From Plumapathes pennacea (lineage: Eukaryota > Cnidaria > Anthozoa > Antipatharia > Myriopathidae), in the NCBI GenBank assembly GCA_964036295.1, contig OZ038470.1, positions 7,903,078 through 7,967,077 on the forward strand: a stretch of DNA of 64,000 nucleotides, in the 5' to 3' direction. This document shows, piece after piece, positions 1 through 13,700 of this stretch. The first letter of the stretch is position 1, and every line of letters starts with the position of its first letter. The position numbers and the translations under genes are program-made. The notes under the pieces were generated by a model. It ran no database searches. It was not told the DNA's origin and worked only from the letters and a program-made list of their open reading frames with translations.

Positions 1-393
1 TTTCGAGTCCACTTCGCCTTAGGCAATGAAAGGATTGCATACAAGACTTTTTTGTAGGGCGCCGTAATGAACATCTCTTGGATAACTCAAAGTTCACCAA
101 ACCACGTGTAATTTTCGACAAAACACAGTCCCAGTCTTCCTCTACTTAATTTTCCGTCAGCGGGCATGATGGGTAAGCAAGCCGGTTCTCAGTCATAGAT
201 TTATCGACTTACGTTCGATAAACTAACGATAACAAAACTCGTTCTCGAATAAATCAATCACAAAGAGCGGTACACAGTATTTAGACACGGGTCCTGCCAA
301 AGGTCGGGACCACCCCACAACTCTTGATAAAAACTTTTGATAACATTTAGGCTTGATCAACCTATTTGGATTAAGTTCTTGTGTTCTAATCTT
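1..393. other. 3' flank of the DDHD1-like gene, no gene seen
   Basis: No coding exon, RNA gene or repeat is recognisable here. The stretch lies just downstream of the minus-strand phospholipase stop codon and probably holds its 3' untranslated region, but no convincing minus-strand polyadenylation hexamer was picked out. Confidence 0.4.
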
Positions 394-3300
394 TTATGAT
401 TGCTGAGCGTTCTCGTTTGTCTCCACGGAATTCTCGAGTATGAACCTCGCTACGTCACAGGAGCCCCAATATGATATGTGTGAGGTAACTGCTGACCAGT
501 AGTTACTCTCCATGTAGCCTTCTCTGAGGACAAAGTCCAGTCTCTCGGAGAGTGCTGAAAAAGAAGAAGAAGAAAAAAAAATTCCAGTTGAGAAGGAAGA
601 CCTGCAGCTATCATAGATAAAAAACAGCTTGAGAAGGCAGACCGTCGCGAAGATCAACGGAGACGAAAATTCAGTCGCGGAAACTTGACGGACAAACAAG
701 CAGACCCCGAGTGAACCTTTGAACTGACCTTTTTCGGGCACCTGGACGTGCTCCTCCTTCGCAGCCTCACTCTCGGGATGCGAATCCACCTTGTCACCTC
801 CCCCTTGGTCAGTGGCGGCGTTGGCTGAGGACTTTGCTTTTGACGAGCGACCGAACCAGCTTATCCAGCCACTTCTGCTGCCAGCAGACGCTCCGTCTGT
901 GGACGCCTGATTTCCCGTGCCGCTCACAGGAGCAGCAGCAGCTACAGCGCTCCTTTCACCTCCGACGCCAGGCGCATTGACGTTGTGGTCGACAATGACG
1001 ACCTCCTCGTCCTCCTCATGCGCTTCCTCTTGGTCCTCGGCGCCTGTCGCGCCATTAGCAGCATCGTCGGAGGTTTCCTCGGATCGTTTAGACTTTCTAT
1101 AACCCATCTTGGTGTAGGCCGACGCTAGCATTTTCCACGCTCCCCCGCTAGACTTGGATTTCTTCTCGTCGTTGTAGCCGGATTTCTGGCTGTCAAACCG
1201 ATGCATTTGGAGCGGTGGGATGGAGGAATAGTCTTCGCTGATGAGTGGCTCTAAACGATAGGCCTGGGAAAAATAGGATATAATTCAGCACATAAACTAT
1301 ATCCAATCGAAAGCCGTTTTTTTTAGTCAACTAACGCTCGAAGAGCAAAACAAAGAATAAAAATCCCATATACCTTTGCACGCATCGCTCCTTGCTTTGA
1401 CAGCATCCGCAATGATATGATATACATGATAAATCACATGTATTCCCGTCGAAGTTCGGATATTTTTCCGGGCTATCCTTACAACTCCTAAAGTTGCTTC
1501 ATAACCGCGAGGGTGACTTTCACTATCAGTATCCGCCATGTTGGGTCGGAATCTCCTATTTTTGCCACCATATCCGCTTTGATAGTATAAAGACTTCAAA
1601 AACTTGAGTCCAAAAGAGAAGGACTTTTTCGTTTAAGAATTATTAAGAAAATGTGCCGATGATAGACTGGATCAATTATATCGAATCTTCACTTGCCCGC
1701 ATAGGATCACGGGCCTTTTTTTTTTTTATCTTGGCTACCCACAGGGCATTGCGGTCATAATTTTGAACCGCCTGGAAGATAAAGCAATCTCGCCTCAACA
1801 ACAAAAGTTTGATACCAGCTCTTAAGAGAACTAGATTAAACTAGGTACTAGACAAAAAGGCCTTACTATGGGGTCAGCGGGGTGGTAGATGTTCACTACT
1901 CTCTTGCAGACGGACTTGGGTAACACGTGATCTTCTACGTCATCTTGTGGCCTGAGCCCTCTTAAAGCTAAAAACACAGCCAGCGGTGAACCAAGACAGT
2001 ACAGGCTCTCTACCTGCAAGAAAATGGCAACATCGATGCCTTCAGATGCGGAACCTAAAACTGCTCACAACGAAGCGCCTGTCATTGTTTCGAAAATCTA
2101 TATGATAAATCACTATAAATATTAGAGCGCTTTTCGGATGACTGTCGAAAAGCAAAACCAAAACAATCACAGAGACAATCAATGAAGCGAGCACATCCGA
2201 CCAATTAGAAGTCCGAGCAAAACCAAAACCAAGTAATTGCATCGGTTTTACAAACTAATCAGCAGTGCGGTAACACGCCATCGCGATAACAAGAAAAAAA
2301 ATCAAGTTTGATATAAGCTGACGCTCGCGTGTTGGATTGAGATGTAATGTACGCGTCATTCTTTAGCTTTTACCAATCAGATCGCGAGTACTACAAAGCG
2401 AACCAATAAAATCATGACACTTTTTCTGCCTGCAGTTTGATACGGTTTCAGAGTAACCGCTGACACGAAAACTACCGCGAAACAAGCTGCGCCACCCTCT
2501 AGCATGCGCGCATGCGTGGCACAAACCTTGAATTTTAGAGCCAATCGCTGCTCACTTGCACTGTCGCCTGCCTCCTTCCCGTGCTCCTGTTCGGTCTTAA
2601 GCTGCGCCTCAAGCTCCATGACCCTGCTCCTTGCCTTGGCCAACTCGACGCGTAAGTTCTCCTTGGGCTTCTTATCTTTGCTTGGAGGACTACATGGCGC
2701 CGAATCGGTACGAGAAAAGTTCCGCAGGAATGTGAAGCTCTCTGTCAGAAAACCAGTGCCCGCCGTTTCGTCTTGAGACAGATGTCTCTCCTCGATGTCC
2801 CACAGCGACAGAATGTCGTACGCGATGACACTGCCCAGAGAGTGCGACACGATCGATACCTTGCCGTTGTTTTCCAAGAAGGAAGGATTCCGCGCACAGA
2901 ATTTCTCGTACATACGGTTCAGTTCATCGCGCACTCCGTCGATAATCTGCGAAAAGTTAGAAACATCACACGCTTAGCCAGACCTTGGGTTGTCAGCAAA
3001 TAAGTATCGACACTTAAAGAACAGTCTGCATGGTAGTCTGGTCGTTAGTTGTTTCTGTGTTAGAAAGGCGGATGGCCGACTGAACTTGAAATCAGAACAC
3101 GATAGACAAAAATCAAGATTCTCAGTAATTTTTGCCCCTTTTATATCATATCATACTGTGTAGCCGACGAAATTTGGATCGCAAACAAATTCCCAAGAGC
3201 TCGTAAACCGATACATGGTACAAGAGGGCGAAGCAGCTTACCTCATATCGATAGAATGGACTCGTATAGTACATGATGTCCATCATGCTCGTGTTCAACG

Positions 3301-6300
3301 CTTTCCTGAGTCCTGGCACAGTGCTGGGAGTGATGCACGCGATTGTTCCTGAGTGTTATGTGCGACAAAACCTTCTTTAATCAAGGAACACAACACTGCG
3401 CAGAAATAAAAGCTTTGATCCAAATTAATCTAAGCATATAACGGGGAAAGATCCGGGGGGGGGGGGGGGGGGGGGGGGGGAGTCTGACCGATTTCCAAAA
3501 ATGTGTGACCGCCAAAGTTGCAAGCTTCTTGGGGGATTCGAAGAGTATGTTCCCTCTGATACTCCCTTGAGAAAATATTGAGTTTTTGCTCTCCACAACG
3601 CCAAATACTACTACAGTTCGGGAGGCTCAGATCTAAAATTTAAAAATTTGACCAATTTTTCGTAACTGGATCCGCCCCCTGTATAAGAGTTTCTACACGA
3701 GTTGGTTTAAGTCTCATGAAAGTTATTTTCCTGCAATTTTCGTGTACCTTCATCCAGTTTCAAGGAGGATCTCCATTCTATTGGGAAAAATTCTAGCCGC
3801 TGATCTGGCAAAAATCTTGTGCTGTGTTTCTCAAGAACCTTTGCTGTACCCCGTCGGAGACTAAGGGCAGGAAGTACGAAGTGGTTAGTGTCAATAAAAC
3901 AAAAAAAGGCAGATTTCTATCCCACTTTGTACCCACACAAGATCCAAATCTTCTAGTGTTTGAGTAGACCCCCAAAATGCGATACACAATAAATTATTCT
4001 AAGAGTGTTGCCATGACTTCAGAATTAAGTAAAGAAATATGCTGTATAAAAAGTTGACATAATCTGCATTCCTATTTCTGAGTATTTTGTTTGTAGCACC
4101 ACATATATGAAGGGGTTAATGGTGCTGCTCAGATAGACAGAGAGCCAACGAACAAGAAGTACACCTGCCTTAGCAGCAATGGCTTCATGCAAGATGCAGG
4201 TTTACTATATGAACTGGGAGCACCATCTCCCTCTGACCCTAGTGCAGTGGGTAGATGGAGTCCACTCTGGGGATTACCTCAAGACTATTTCTCAGCTGCG
4301 TGCTCTCTCTGTCAACTCCTACCAGTTTTCCCAGGTAACCATTCTACAACACCACCTGGCCTTCCATACATTGCATCATAAGAAGAGTAACAGGAGTTAT
4401 GAGAAGCCAACAAAATGAAAAGAGAATTCTTACTCTGCACAACTCTTCACAATGCTACTCATGTGCAGCAACTGTCCAATCCCATGGATCACAAAAACCA
4501 GGTGTGAAATATCAGGGGGTTTGTCATCTGGAGAGGCATTGTTGTGGTAACCACGGTGAAGGGGGCTGGAGGCTGCAAGAGGATTAGACAAGCACGTGTG
4601 ATGTTTTATGCAACTTGACACACGCGAAGGTAAGCCAATAATAATTATTAATATTATTACCAATGGTGATTATTGAAGTCCAAAGTGATTTGTTAATTAT
4701 ACCCAATCACACCCATTTCTCTCGCTGTGTGAGGAGAGGCACCGTGGAACTATGTTGTTGAGTCATCAATACATTTAGTCTTCAGAGCAGGTGGGAAAAT
4801 AGGGCCTTTATACTTATAGGTATCAACCCTTTTACTTCCAAGTGATCAACTTCAATTTTCTCCTTCAGTTTCTCACTGGAAATATATCATACAGAAAGGA
4901 GAACTTGGCTTTTGATACCTTGTTCAGATGAAAACCGATTTAACTATCAATTCTCACTACATCGTTTATACTGTTCCTTTTCAAAAGGTCAGGAGAATCT
5001 GTATTTTGAGCTTGGGAGTGAAAGGGTTAATAAATAAAATGCAGATTCTCACAATCATACAAAAAAAATGTGTGTATGACATAGTGAGAATAGATAGTTC
5101 AATCAGCTGTAATATGAGCAAACTATCAAAAGCCAAGTTCTCCATATCGAATGACATATCTCTGGTGGGGGACTGAAAAAGAAACTTAAAATTCATCACT
5201 CTTGGGAGTGAAAGGGAGATTTTAGGGTGTATTTCTTTTTAAGAATCCAAATCCGGCTCACAACCCCAAAACAGATCATCTGTTTCTTTACTGAAATCCA
5301 AATTCGAATAATGAATCCATGTGATCCACACTTCAGATGGATTCACTGGATCATATCCAAAATCTGATACTTTAGATACATGATCCGTTTATGAAACGCA
5401 CTCTTAATAGACAGCACTGATTGTGTTACCTGAAGACATCCCTATGACCCCTCGCATGATTCTGGACTTTACATCATCCCAGTATAAAGACGCATCTGAC
5501 TCATCATTCCACTCAACATGGTAACCCTTAAGCTGCAAGTGACCTAAAGCTGCAAAAATAGACCATAATATGACAAGAGATGAAACTGTGGAGTTTAACC
5601 CTTTCACTCCCAAGCTCAAAATGCAGATTCTCCCAACAATATAATAAAATAATGTAGGAGTGATATACATGTAGTGAGAATTGGTATTGAGCTTTCATCT
5701 GAGCAAGGTATCATAAAACCAAGTTCTCCACACTGTATGATATATTTCTCTTCAGAGTTGAAAGAAGGAAAATTATCAAAGTTGATTGCTCTTGGTAGTG
5801 AAACCTTGGTTAACCTAACTTTACCAAAACATGTCCAACATCTGAGTATTCATCAAGTGTTGTAGCCAGCATTCCAGCTTCATCCTGCCAACAACACCTG
5901 ATCCTTATACATCCTCCCCCCTTCCCACTCTGTTCCAAAGACGTTACAAAGATTTCCGAAGTTCCAGTTCGTCAAACACAACCTTGCCCCTTGTACTTTT
6001 TCACTCAAAAAAGCTGTCATTTACAGTACATAGATTTTTCTTTTCTCAATCAGTCCAAGTTTCCATATTTTTGAAAGTACAGTATGTCACTCAGTAAATA
6101 ATGGTGTGATAGCCAATGTTTCAGCCAGGCATGGAAAAATTGGTCCATAGGGACCAAAGTTCTCGGCCTGCAAGGGTGAGATCAATGTTTTCAGCCTGCA
6201 GGTGTGAGACTCACACCTAAGGTGTGAGAATTGGCAGGTATAAACACCCCATTGTCCCTAAAAAGCTCCATATAGACAGTTCATACTTTTATGTTAATTG

Positions 6301-7620
6301 ACATTCTTGTAGTGTACTTCACACTCATGTCCATACCATTCATATATATCCCACCCCTCAACATGTCAAGCTCTCAGTACTTCCCCAGCATTGTTTCTAC
6401 CTCTCCACCTCACCCTCCCATCCCCCTCATTTCATGCTGGTCTTCTTACTCTGCTTGCCATTATTGCCTTCTTCAACATCTTGAGATCCACTGAAACCCT
6501 GGAAGCACATTCAAAATGACTTGCATGTCACTAATGGTAATGATGACAGGCATTCAAGGTTAAGGACTGCTCTATCACCTATCACAAGTGCAAAACTTGA
6601 CTGACTGTATGCTCACAATGTGTATCTCAAAATGTAATATCAAGCTGTCATAACATTAAATCTGAGAGTGGGGATGGGGAGAAGGGGGGGGGGGGGGGGG
6701 GAGCAAAAATGTGTATGTGCCACCCTCAAGGGTATGGCTATGGAGAAGCTGTAGTTTTAGCCTGAAATAGGGTAATATGATTTTGACAGGAATGTACATG
6801 TCCCAGGAAACAAAACCATGGAACAGATACCTGGGGACAGGTCTGATAAAGGGACTATGGAAAATCCTATCTTTTGGTCTAACATAGAGACAGGGTTTTG
6901 AGAAGTATGTGACACATCCCACTCAATATGCTGGGGAAATACCACCCCTCCTCTGTTTCTGGGATAAAATATGTAATTAAATCATGCTTTCACTTACTAA
7001 AGCTCTCCAGATCGCTTGGTGCGAAGCCTCTATCTGTTCAGCATCATCCTCACAGATTGGCTGCCAGGTTTCTGGGGAACTGCCATAAAACCAAGTTCCA
7101 CGGCAAACAGGAAGACCTTTGTCTACAGATAATAACAGGTTTGACTGGTAAGACATCATGCCTTCCGTATCATACTCAGGGAGCACATACTTCCACCCAA
7201 ATGACGTCACAACCAACCTTTACCTTCCCAGTAGATAGGAATACATTCCCTCGGCACCACGTCAACTTCGTACAACCCTCCCTTAACGGTGGGAAGTTCA
7301 TAAATGGTATTTGAATTCAAAGGCTTGGAGGCGTCCTCCTTTCGTAATTCCAATTCCTGAATTCGGCGATAACATCTTTCAATGGCCAGTGAATCGCTGC
7401 CGTTAAAAGGTGTCCATTTCTTGTCTTCTTTCACAAACCAGCGAACACGTTCTTCTCTCAGGCATTGCAGGGACTCCAAATGTTGTTGAAGGCTGGACGA
7501 CTGAGGTCGAGGTAAAGCTCTCGGCGGGGGAGGCCTCGGAGGACGCTGCGAGGAGGCGACGGGCTGAGAATTTGGCGCCGTCGTTGATGCGTCGCTGCTG
7601 GCTTCTTGACTTGTAGACAT
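394..7620 (-). CDS. DDHD1: DDHD1-like phosphatidic-acid-preferring phospholipase A1, multi-exon
   Basis: Intracellular phospholipase A1 that in animals hydrolyses phosphatidic acid and related phospholipids in the cytosol and at membranes. Visible exons in coding order: 7224-7620 (ATG at 7620; Pro-rich N-terminus, then a WWE-like block with WFVKEDKKWTPFNG and GGLYEVDV), 6998-7122 (RGTWFYGSSPETWQP), 5430 to about 5549 (GYHVEWNDESDASLYWDD), 4434-4572 (HLVFVIHGIGQ), 3242-3348 (MDIMYYTSPFYR), 2527-2946 (lipase nucleophile elbow SHSLGS), 1867-2013 (YCLGSPLAVFLALRG), 729-1263 (Ser/Ala/Glu-rich variable linker) and 394-554 (RLDFVLREGYMESNYWSAV, the DDHD C-terminus). Splice phases match where checked (GEG-K to AYRLEPL, and G+CA at the last junction). 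The exon that should carry the FLPVEWR block between 3.35 and 4.43 kb was not located. The DDHD1 block order favours DDHD1 over DDHD2 or SEC23IP. Confidence 0.9.
3455..3480. repeat. 26-bp poly-G tract in a DDHD1 intron
   Basis: Uninterrupted G run on the plus strand. Similar long G or C runs occur at about 6684-6701 (G), 19925-19949 (C), 21742-21762 (G) and 43251-43266 (C). They generate proline- or glycine-rich spurious ORFs. Confidence 0.8.
4823..5217. repeat. two adjacent piggyBac-like MITE copies (4823-5030 and about 5031-5217)
   Basis: The first copy runs from near-TTAA with an ACCCTTTTACTTCCAAG end to CTTGGGAGTGAAAGGGTTAA. The second follows directly and ends in the same CTTGGGAGTGAAAGGG motif, but lacks its other terminus. 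Internal motifs (GCAGATTCTC, CATAGTGAGAAT, AAGTTCTCCATA) recur in the copies at 5595 and 26168. A TTAA target and termini starting CCCTTT fit a non-autonomous piggyBac-like family (inference). Confidence 0.65.
5223..5404. repeat. short inverted-repeat element in a DDHD1 intron
   Basis: The termini AGGGTGTATTTC and GAAACGCACTCT are imperfect inverted repeats about 180 bp apart. The interior is rich in ATCC/GGAT motifs and has no coding capacity. It is probably a MITE of unassigned family. Confidence 0.45.
5595..5813. repeat. piggyBac-like MITE copy
   Basis: TTAACCCTTTCACTCCCAAG at the left and a degraded GGTAGTGAAACCTTGGTTAA at the right, with the family interior (TGCAGATTCTCC, TCATCTGAGCAAGGTATC). 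It lies next to the DDHD1 exon at 5430-5549. Confidence 0.7.
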
Positions 7621-8310
7621 GACTGGTTAAAAGGATTAACACGAACTATTGCAGTCGTGTTAAAGGAGATTCATCATTTGCCATTAGTTGTTTTACCTCG
7701 ATTCCGGTTATTCACGGTCACCTGAGCCGAATCTTTTGTCTGTATTTTGTACTCCGAGCATCGTCATCCGCCATTTTTAAAAATACTGCGTCCCAGGACC
7801 TCCCGGCCCTCAATATTGCGCCTCGCCTCAGGCTTTTTTGACATCTTTTCACATTTTATTGAAAAATTGAAAGGAAAATAGACACAGCAACTACAATAAA
7901 ATTGTTGATGCAAACAAAAACGAAATAATATTTGGAGCAAGGGTACCTTGTGCTTTGATATGCTACTAAAGGTTTGTCAATCCACATTCAACCCAGTCCT
8001 GGTGCAGTCAGCCAGAATCCCGAGGGCACTTGAATGGCTGACAAGGGAGGGGAGGGTGGGGAACTCCTTTCATTCAACAATTCTGGGTCCTCTCAGTTCA
8101 ACGCTTACAGTATATGTTCCCTGTGTTTATTATTTGATTCATGTATTTTTGTCTACTTAGTCTTGTTTCATCATATTTCCTGGGAAACCTGACTCGAATA
8201 GTTCTTACTACTTCAGGTCTCCCAGTATTATTATTACTCATTATTGTAAACAGAAATTTATTTATTTTTATCTTTGTTACAGTCATTATTGTTACATTGT
8301 TTACCAAACC

Positions 8311-8350
<40 letters not shown>

Positions 8351-9027
8351 TGTTTATATTGTCAATTCTGCAAGCCACAAAAATATTATTGCCTTTTAAC
8401 TTTTAATTCTTTCTTCAATGCATATTTCTGTTGTGCATGGTGTATCTGATTTGTCTTCTTTCCAGAGTATTTTCTCCATTTGAAACAACATCTTGTCCAT
8501 ATGGTCGCCAATTTTCTTGGCTATGCCCACGCTTTCTCTTCTCATCTCATTTCAGGAAGTTTCATCCGATGATAACACCGCTCCGCTGTCTTGACGTGCT
8601 TTGGCCTTGATGAAGTCAAGCCTTTTTCTATCAATTGTTCTCTTTGCCAAAACGAAAGATGATATCCCAGTGGTGATCAGAATTACCCTACATAAGACAG
8701 TACAACAAAACGATAAAGCTTTCAGAAACGCCACATCATTGTGACAAGGTTTTGTGAATTCTTGACGTCAGTATCGAACGTCAGACGGCCGTCAAAACGT
8801 GTCTGCAAAAGCACATCTCCACAAAATATCTCTATAAAATGTATCTTACCATCCGAATGCAACCATTCGCATTCCAGATAAATACATTGCCATCTCCTTG
8901 CTGTTGAGCGAGTCAGTTTGTACATCATGTATGACGCATGTAATGCGCAAATAAAAGAGCCTGATGCCCAGTCGTCTGGTGAAACAGATGTTTGTTTCGC
9001 GGATTCAGTGTCACTTCCTCGACGAAC
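7621..9027. other. head-to-head spacer between DDHD1-like and SOCS-like genes
   Basis: This 1.4-kb stretch separates two divergent start codons and should hold both promoters and 5' UTRs. It contains a (TAA)n microsatellite near 8311-8349. No RNA gene or further exon was recognised. Confidence 0.5.
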
Positions 9028-10718
9028 ATGGCGGAAGGAGGATGTTCTTGTAGCAGATGCGCTCGAAGAGGGCGCTCTAACGGTGATTATGAGGGCCAGT
9101 CGAACGGTCACGGAATCCCTCAGGACACTGATGCGAATACAGAGGCAGAAGAAGCGAATACACGGTCAGAGGACCGAAGTATGGAGTTTGGGAATATAGC
9201 AGCAGCAGACGAGTTACAGTCGAACGAAGGAAACACTCAATCTACATCATACCCCACCTTTTCGTCGTTGACAAAGAGACTGTCCAGAAGACTGTCCTTC
9301 TCTCGATTAAGAGGGAACTCTGTCGAAGGGACGGAATCGTCTGCTCGCAGACAGAGAAATTCAGAAAAGCGTAAAAGTTGGAGTGGGTTTCGACTCCGAT
9401 CGAAAACAGAAGACACAGATCAAGTGGTAGCACGCAGACAGTCGACAACTACCCAGTCTCGGAGGTCGTCTTGGTATGAAAAGTTTCGCAGGGTTCTCGA
9501 TTATAAGCCAAACGAGGAGAACACAGCGAGTTCCCGTCCGTCGAGACCCCCTCCGAGGGAGCCGTTCAGCTTTCCACTAACTGAGGCAGAATTCCAACTG
9601 CTACAAAGAGAGCCCCGATTCGTGGACCGCTCGCAAGAATATAAAATGGAATACTTCCTTGTTCCTGATCTGCTGGCTGTGACTAAATGCCCTTGGTATT
9701 GGGGAAAAATCAACAGATACGAAGCAGAAAAGGTAATAATAGGTCGAAAACGAAAATTGTTGCGTTTGTGGAATTTCTTTAGGTTTAGAAGCTTATAGCT
9801 TTTTATGAAGCACTTTTAAGGACATTTCGGTGTGAACGGGGTTTAAGTTGTCATAAAAGGCTAGGAAGCATATTTGTTCATTTGTACTATTCTCGTGTCG
9901 TTTTGTTGCATGAATATATATAAATGCATGTATATTTTTCAAACACAGGTGTCGCCACATGCTCATTGTTATGCGCTCTTCTTGTTACAGTGTATTTATA
10001 GAGTAATATTGAAGACTAATAAGTTATGATCTTGTGGGCAAAATAATAACATTGTCAGGTTGGGGGCAGGTTTATAAACCATCCCTCCCCCCACCCTCTC
10101 TGAAAGTAATTGAACCTTTCAACCTATTGTACCCACATACCAACTGAAGTAGCAACAGTTCACAAAGGTTTGAGCACTTTTTACAATATGTAACTTCATT
10201 GCACTAACACCGACCATTAGATTGATGTGACTGTATCAAACATTATTTTGTTCCAGATGTTGGACGGCCATCCTGATGGGACATTCCTGTTGCGCGACAG
10301 TGCCCAGTACCATTATCTGTTCTCGGTCAGCTTCAGAAGATACTCCAGGACATACCATGCTCGCATTGAGCAGTGGAAACATCAGTATGGCTTTGACAAG
10401 CCTGGGGAACAGTCCTTCTACACCAAACATGTGTGCGACCTGGTGAAGCATTACTCACGACCAGAGCAGTGTATGTATTATGAGCCCCTTTTATTGAAGT
10501 CTCTCCCCAGAAAGAATGTGCTATCACTACAGCACCTGTGTCGAGGTGTAATCTGCAGTCGTGTGGGATTCCAAGGGGTTCTGGAGCTTCCCTTGCCAAG
10601 GTCACAGAAGGCTTACTTGAGGGAGTTTCACTACAAAGTACCAGTCAGGAGAAACACAGAAGACAAAAGTACTCAAACTATGGCACAGAGGAGAAAGTTT
10701 GGTGTGTCATGGAGCTAG
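9028..10718 (+). CDS. SOCS4/5-type suppressor of cytokine signalling (SH2 + SOCS box)
   Basis: Adaptor that binds phosphotyrosine through SH2 and recruits an elongin-cullin ubiquitin ligase through a SOCS box, damping receptor signalling. Exon 1 (9028-9732) starts at ATG MAEGG; the frame is open upstream to about 8992 but has no earlier ATG. It encodes a long Ser/Arg-rich tail with RRLSFSRLRG, then the pre-SH2 segment CPWYWGKINRYEAEK before GT at 9733. Exon 2 (10257-10718) begins after TTCCAG in the same phase with GHPDGTFLLRDSAQ, the FLLRDS phosphate-binding loop of SH2, then SVSFRRY and ARIEQW. The C-terminal block LQHLCRGVICSRV with PLPRSQKAYLREF is the SOCS box. The long N-terminal tail and the DSAQ, ARIEQW and CRxVIC matches place it with SOCS4/5 rather than CISH or SOCS1-3. 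Protein about 388 aa; it looks intact. Confidence 0.92.
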
Positions 10719-13700
10719 GTCTGTTAAAAGAGTTCTTGTGGATCCCAGATTATCCATTTAATGAATAATTATTAGTTATAATATTTATGCTTACTAGTGT
10801 CTCAAAGACCTAATTAATTAGTTTGCTTTTTTTTTCAAGGCATAGTAATGTCCCTTTGTAGTTGGAGGTCTGTGTCTCTGCAGGTAAAGTTTAACATAAC
10901 TACGGAATGACCTCCAGAAATTGCGCTGCAGTAATTTTTTTAGCAAAATGCAAGTTATTGAAGGGAAGCAGTCAGAAGTATAACAGTTTTTTTTTGAGTG
11001 GTTTTTTGATTACTGTTGAAAACCAAAACTGCTTCCTTGCATGAGAAAATTGCAATGTTTCACTTTTGTTCCTGATTGGCCGAGAATGCAACTATTTTTG
11101 GACCATTCCAAAAGCCAGAGCAATATCACATGAATAATTTTCAACAGTCACCAGAAAACTGCCCAAAGAAATGTAACTGCACTCACTAAGCTACTTTGCT
11201 GTTCATAAATATAGCGTTTCACTGGAGATTATACAAGGTTCTTTGTATCAGTATATGTTCTGTATACTATATCTCTGGTGAGAGATATTGATTGGTCTGC
11301 TATAAAATGTTAAAAATTCTCCACTACAAAATAATTAATTAATAAATGATTAATTTAATTTAATTCTCCCAACAAGTCCATAGGAAAATATGAGTCAGAT
11401 GTGGTGAGAACTGATAGTTTAGTCAACATTGTTCAATCTGATTGCCTTATGGGCTGGTAAACTTCCTCTTTCCTGATGTCTTGTGAGAGTGTAATGTACA
11501 AGTACATCAAGAGAACAATAACAATATGGGTGAAAAGAAGAGGAAGAGCATCTTTATTTGTAGCCTGTGAATACAGCCATTCTTCTGGCCTCCCATCGGG
11601 GAGGTTTGAGCCCAAAGCTGCCCAATGGGAGACATCTGCATTTACAGGCTACTATATTTCGTTATGACAGATGAGAAGAGTGTATCAGGGCTAAGAGGTC
11701 CTGAATTCAGGCTACCACACTAAGTTAGTGCTAACAAGTAATACTATATAACTACAAGTCTTGCAATATTATCGCCAGCCCAAAGTGAGGCAGCAGAAAA
11801 GTTCAAGACTGCTGCTGATTTTCTTAGTATGTAACTGTTGGACTGTGCCATATCCTGATCCATAGTAAGCACCAGTATAGTCCATCTGCCAGTGTTTAGT
11901 ATCGCTAATAACTGGAAAAAAATATTAGTTATTAGTAGTCACACTTTTGACTGTTGACATCTCTATTACTCAATCCATGTTGAATTTGATGCAGTAGACT
12001 TCCTGGAGGGTGGGGTGTCTGTTTTGAACCCTGGGTATAAAAAAAGTGTATATAAAAACGATGCTTTTTGGTATACAGCTGGCACCCCCCTCCCCCAGGT
12101 AGACTTTGAAAGTAGTCAATGCTGCTGACCAGGGTACAGAGATATGATATTAAAAGTAAAGGAACATTCACCATACATTATACTGTATACTAGAGGTTTA
12201 TATGCTTGTATGAATATTGTATAAATTAAAACATTTTTATAAAATTGTCACAAAAGGACAACTATAAAAACAATAAATATGAAAGTCTAAATTAAACAAA
12301 AAAGCTTTCTGAATAAAGAGCTTGCTTGAAGTGCATTTGCTTTACAATACTTGGTACTTGTATGGAGGATGCAGGTATGAATTCATTGACTCGTAGTTCT
12401 GGGGTGCCCCCTGAGACTGCAGACAATGGCAATGCTCAAGGGAAATCACTTACGCGCGCGCCCTAATAGCTTGAGCTGTGCTACCTCTGCCACATCAGCT
12501 CATAAATAAAAGTTCAACACTGATTTTAAACCTTAAGCAAAATTCTTTCATATCACTAATTCAAGATCATTGTAAAGCGCATTTGATCGATGATTGATTG
12601 ATACGCTACATGAATGCTAAGTCATCATAATCGTACTTCATTCAGTTCACAGAAAAATATACATAATTAATAGTGTTTTGCGAAAACCTGTCATGATACC
12701 AGCGTTTTTATGTTCTACAGTTTGAAATTCACCTGAAACTACCACTAATTTACTCAACGTAGACCAGAGCCTCCGGAACTACAGTTGCAAAGTCGCGAGA
12801 CAGTGATTGGCCACTTTAGCTGAGAACGAGCAAGATATGTCTTCCTGAACCAGTTCGCAGAAATTTCCCGGAAACTTGTCAAAATGTGGCGAGACTTCTA
12901 AATCGATTTATAATCCAGTGATCATCAGCTCTCTTCGAATTCGCAAAGACTTTCCCCTTCTGTTCAGCACGGACAGCACGCAGTCGTCGCTCGATTCCCA
13001 CGTAAAATTAGCTCCTCGTCATACAAGCAATTAGAGAACGAGTTCGAAAATTCTACCGGAAAAAAGCGCACATATAGAGGATATTACACGGCAGCGCGAA
13101 GATATGAATTTTATTTTCGAGTGGTAAAACAATATTTTACAAACGAGCGCTGCGCGAGTGAGTAAAAAATATTGTTTTTAACACGATAAAATAAAATCCA
13201 TATCTTCAAGCGGCCGTATAACTTTCTTTGTATTACAAAGACACAAGTGTTTTACAAAAAAAAAAAAAAAAAAAAAAATGCACAAACAACCGTGCAAAAA
13301 CGGGAAATGATGCCATGGAAAATACGCCATTCGGGTCCCGGATGTAGTTTCGTATGGATTTTGAGCACGATATCCATGTCTACATTATAAAAGAAACATA
13401 TTAGGTTGACCATTTCAATCGTCAGAGTGATCAAACACTTCCACCTTCGCTTTTCACCTTTTGATCTTGCTCAGATGAAAGCTGATTGAAGTATCAATTC
13501 CTACTGCTTGGTTTGCACATTTTGTTGCATTAAAAACTTAGGAGCGAAGTGGGACAAAGACTTATTCGGGGCACGGCAGTTGAGTGTGTCAAAGCGAAAT
13601 ACTTTTCTAATTTATTACACTTGCTAAGGCTCATTTTCTAGAAGGTCTAACATCGGAGTTCCTGTATTTGTCACCTTGCACATTCGTCAGTCGTCGGTAC

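Noticed and set aside
8992-9027. Earlier start for the SOCS-like gene
   Set aside because: The frame is open but begins with TTG; the first ATG (9028) reads MAEGG.
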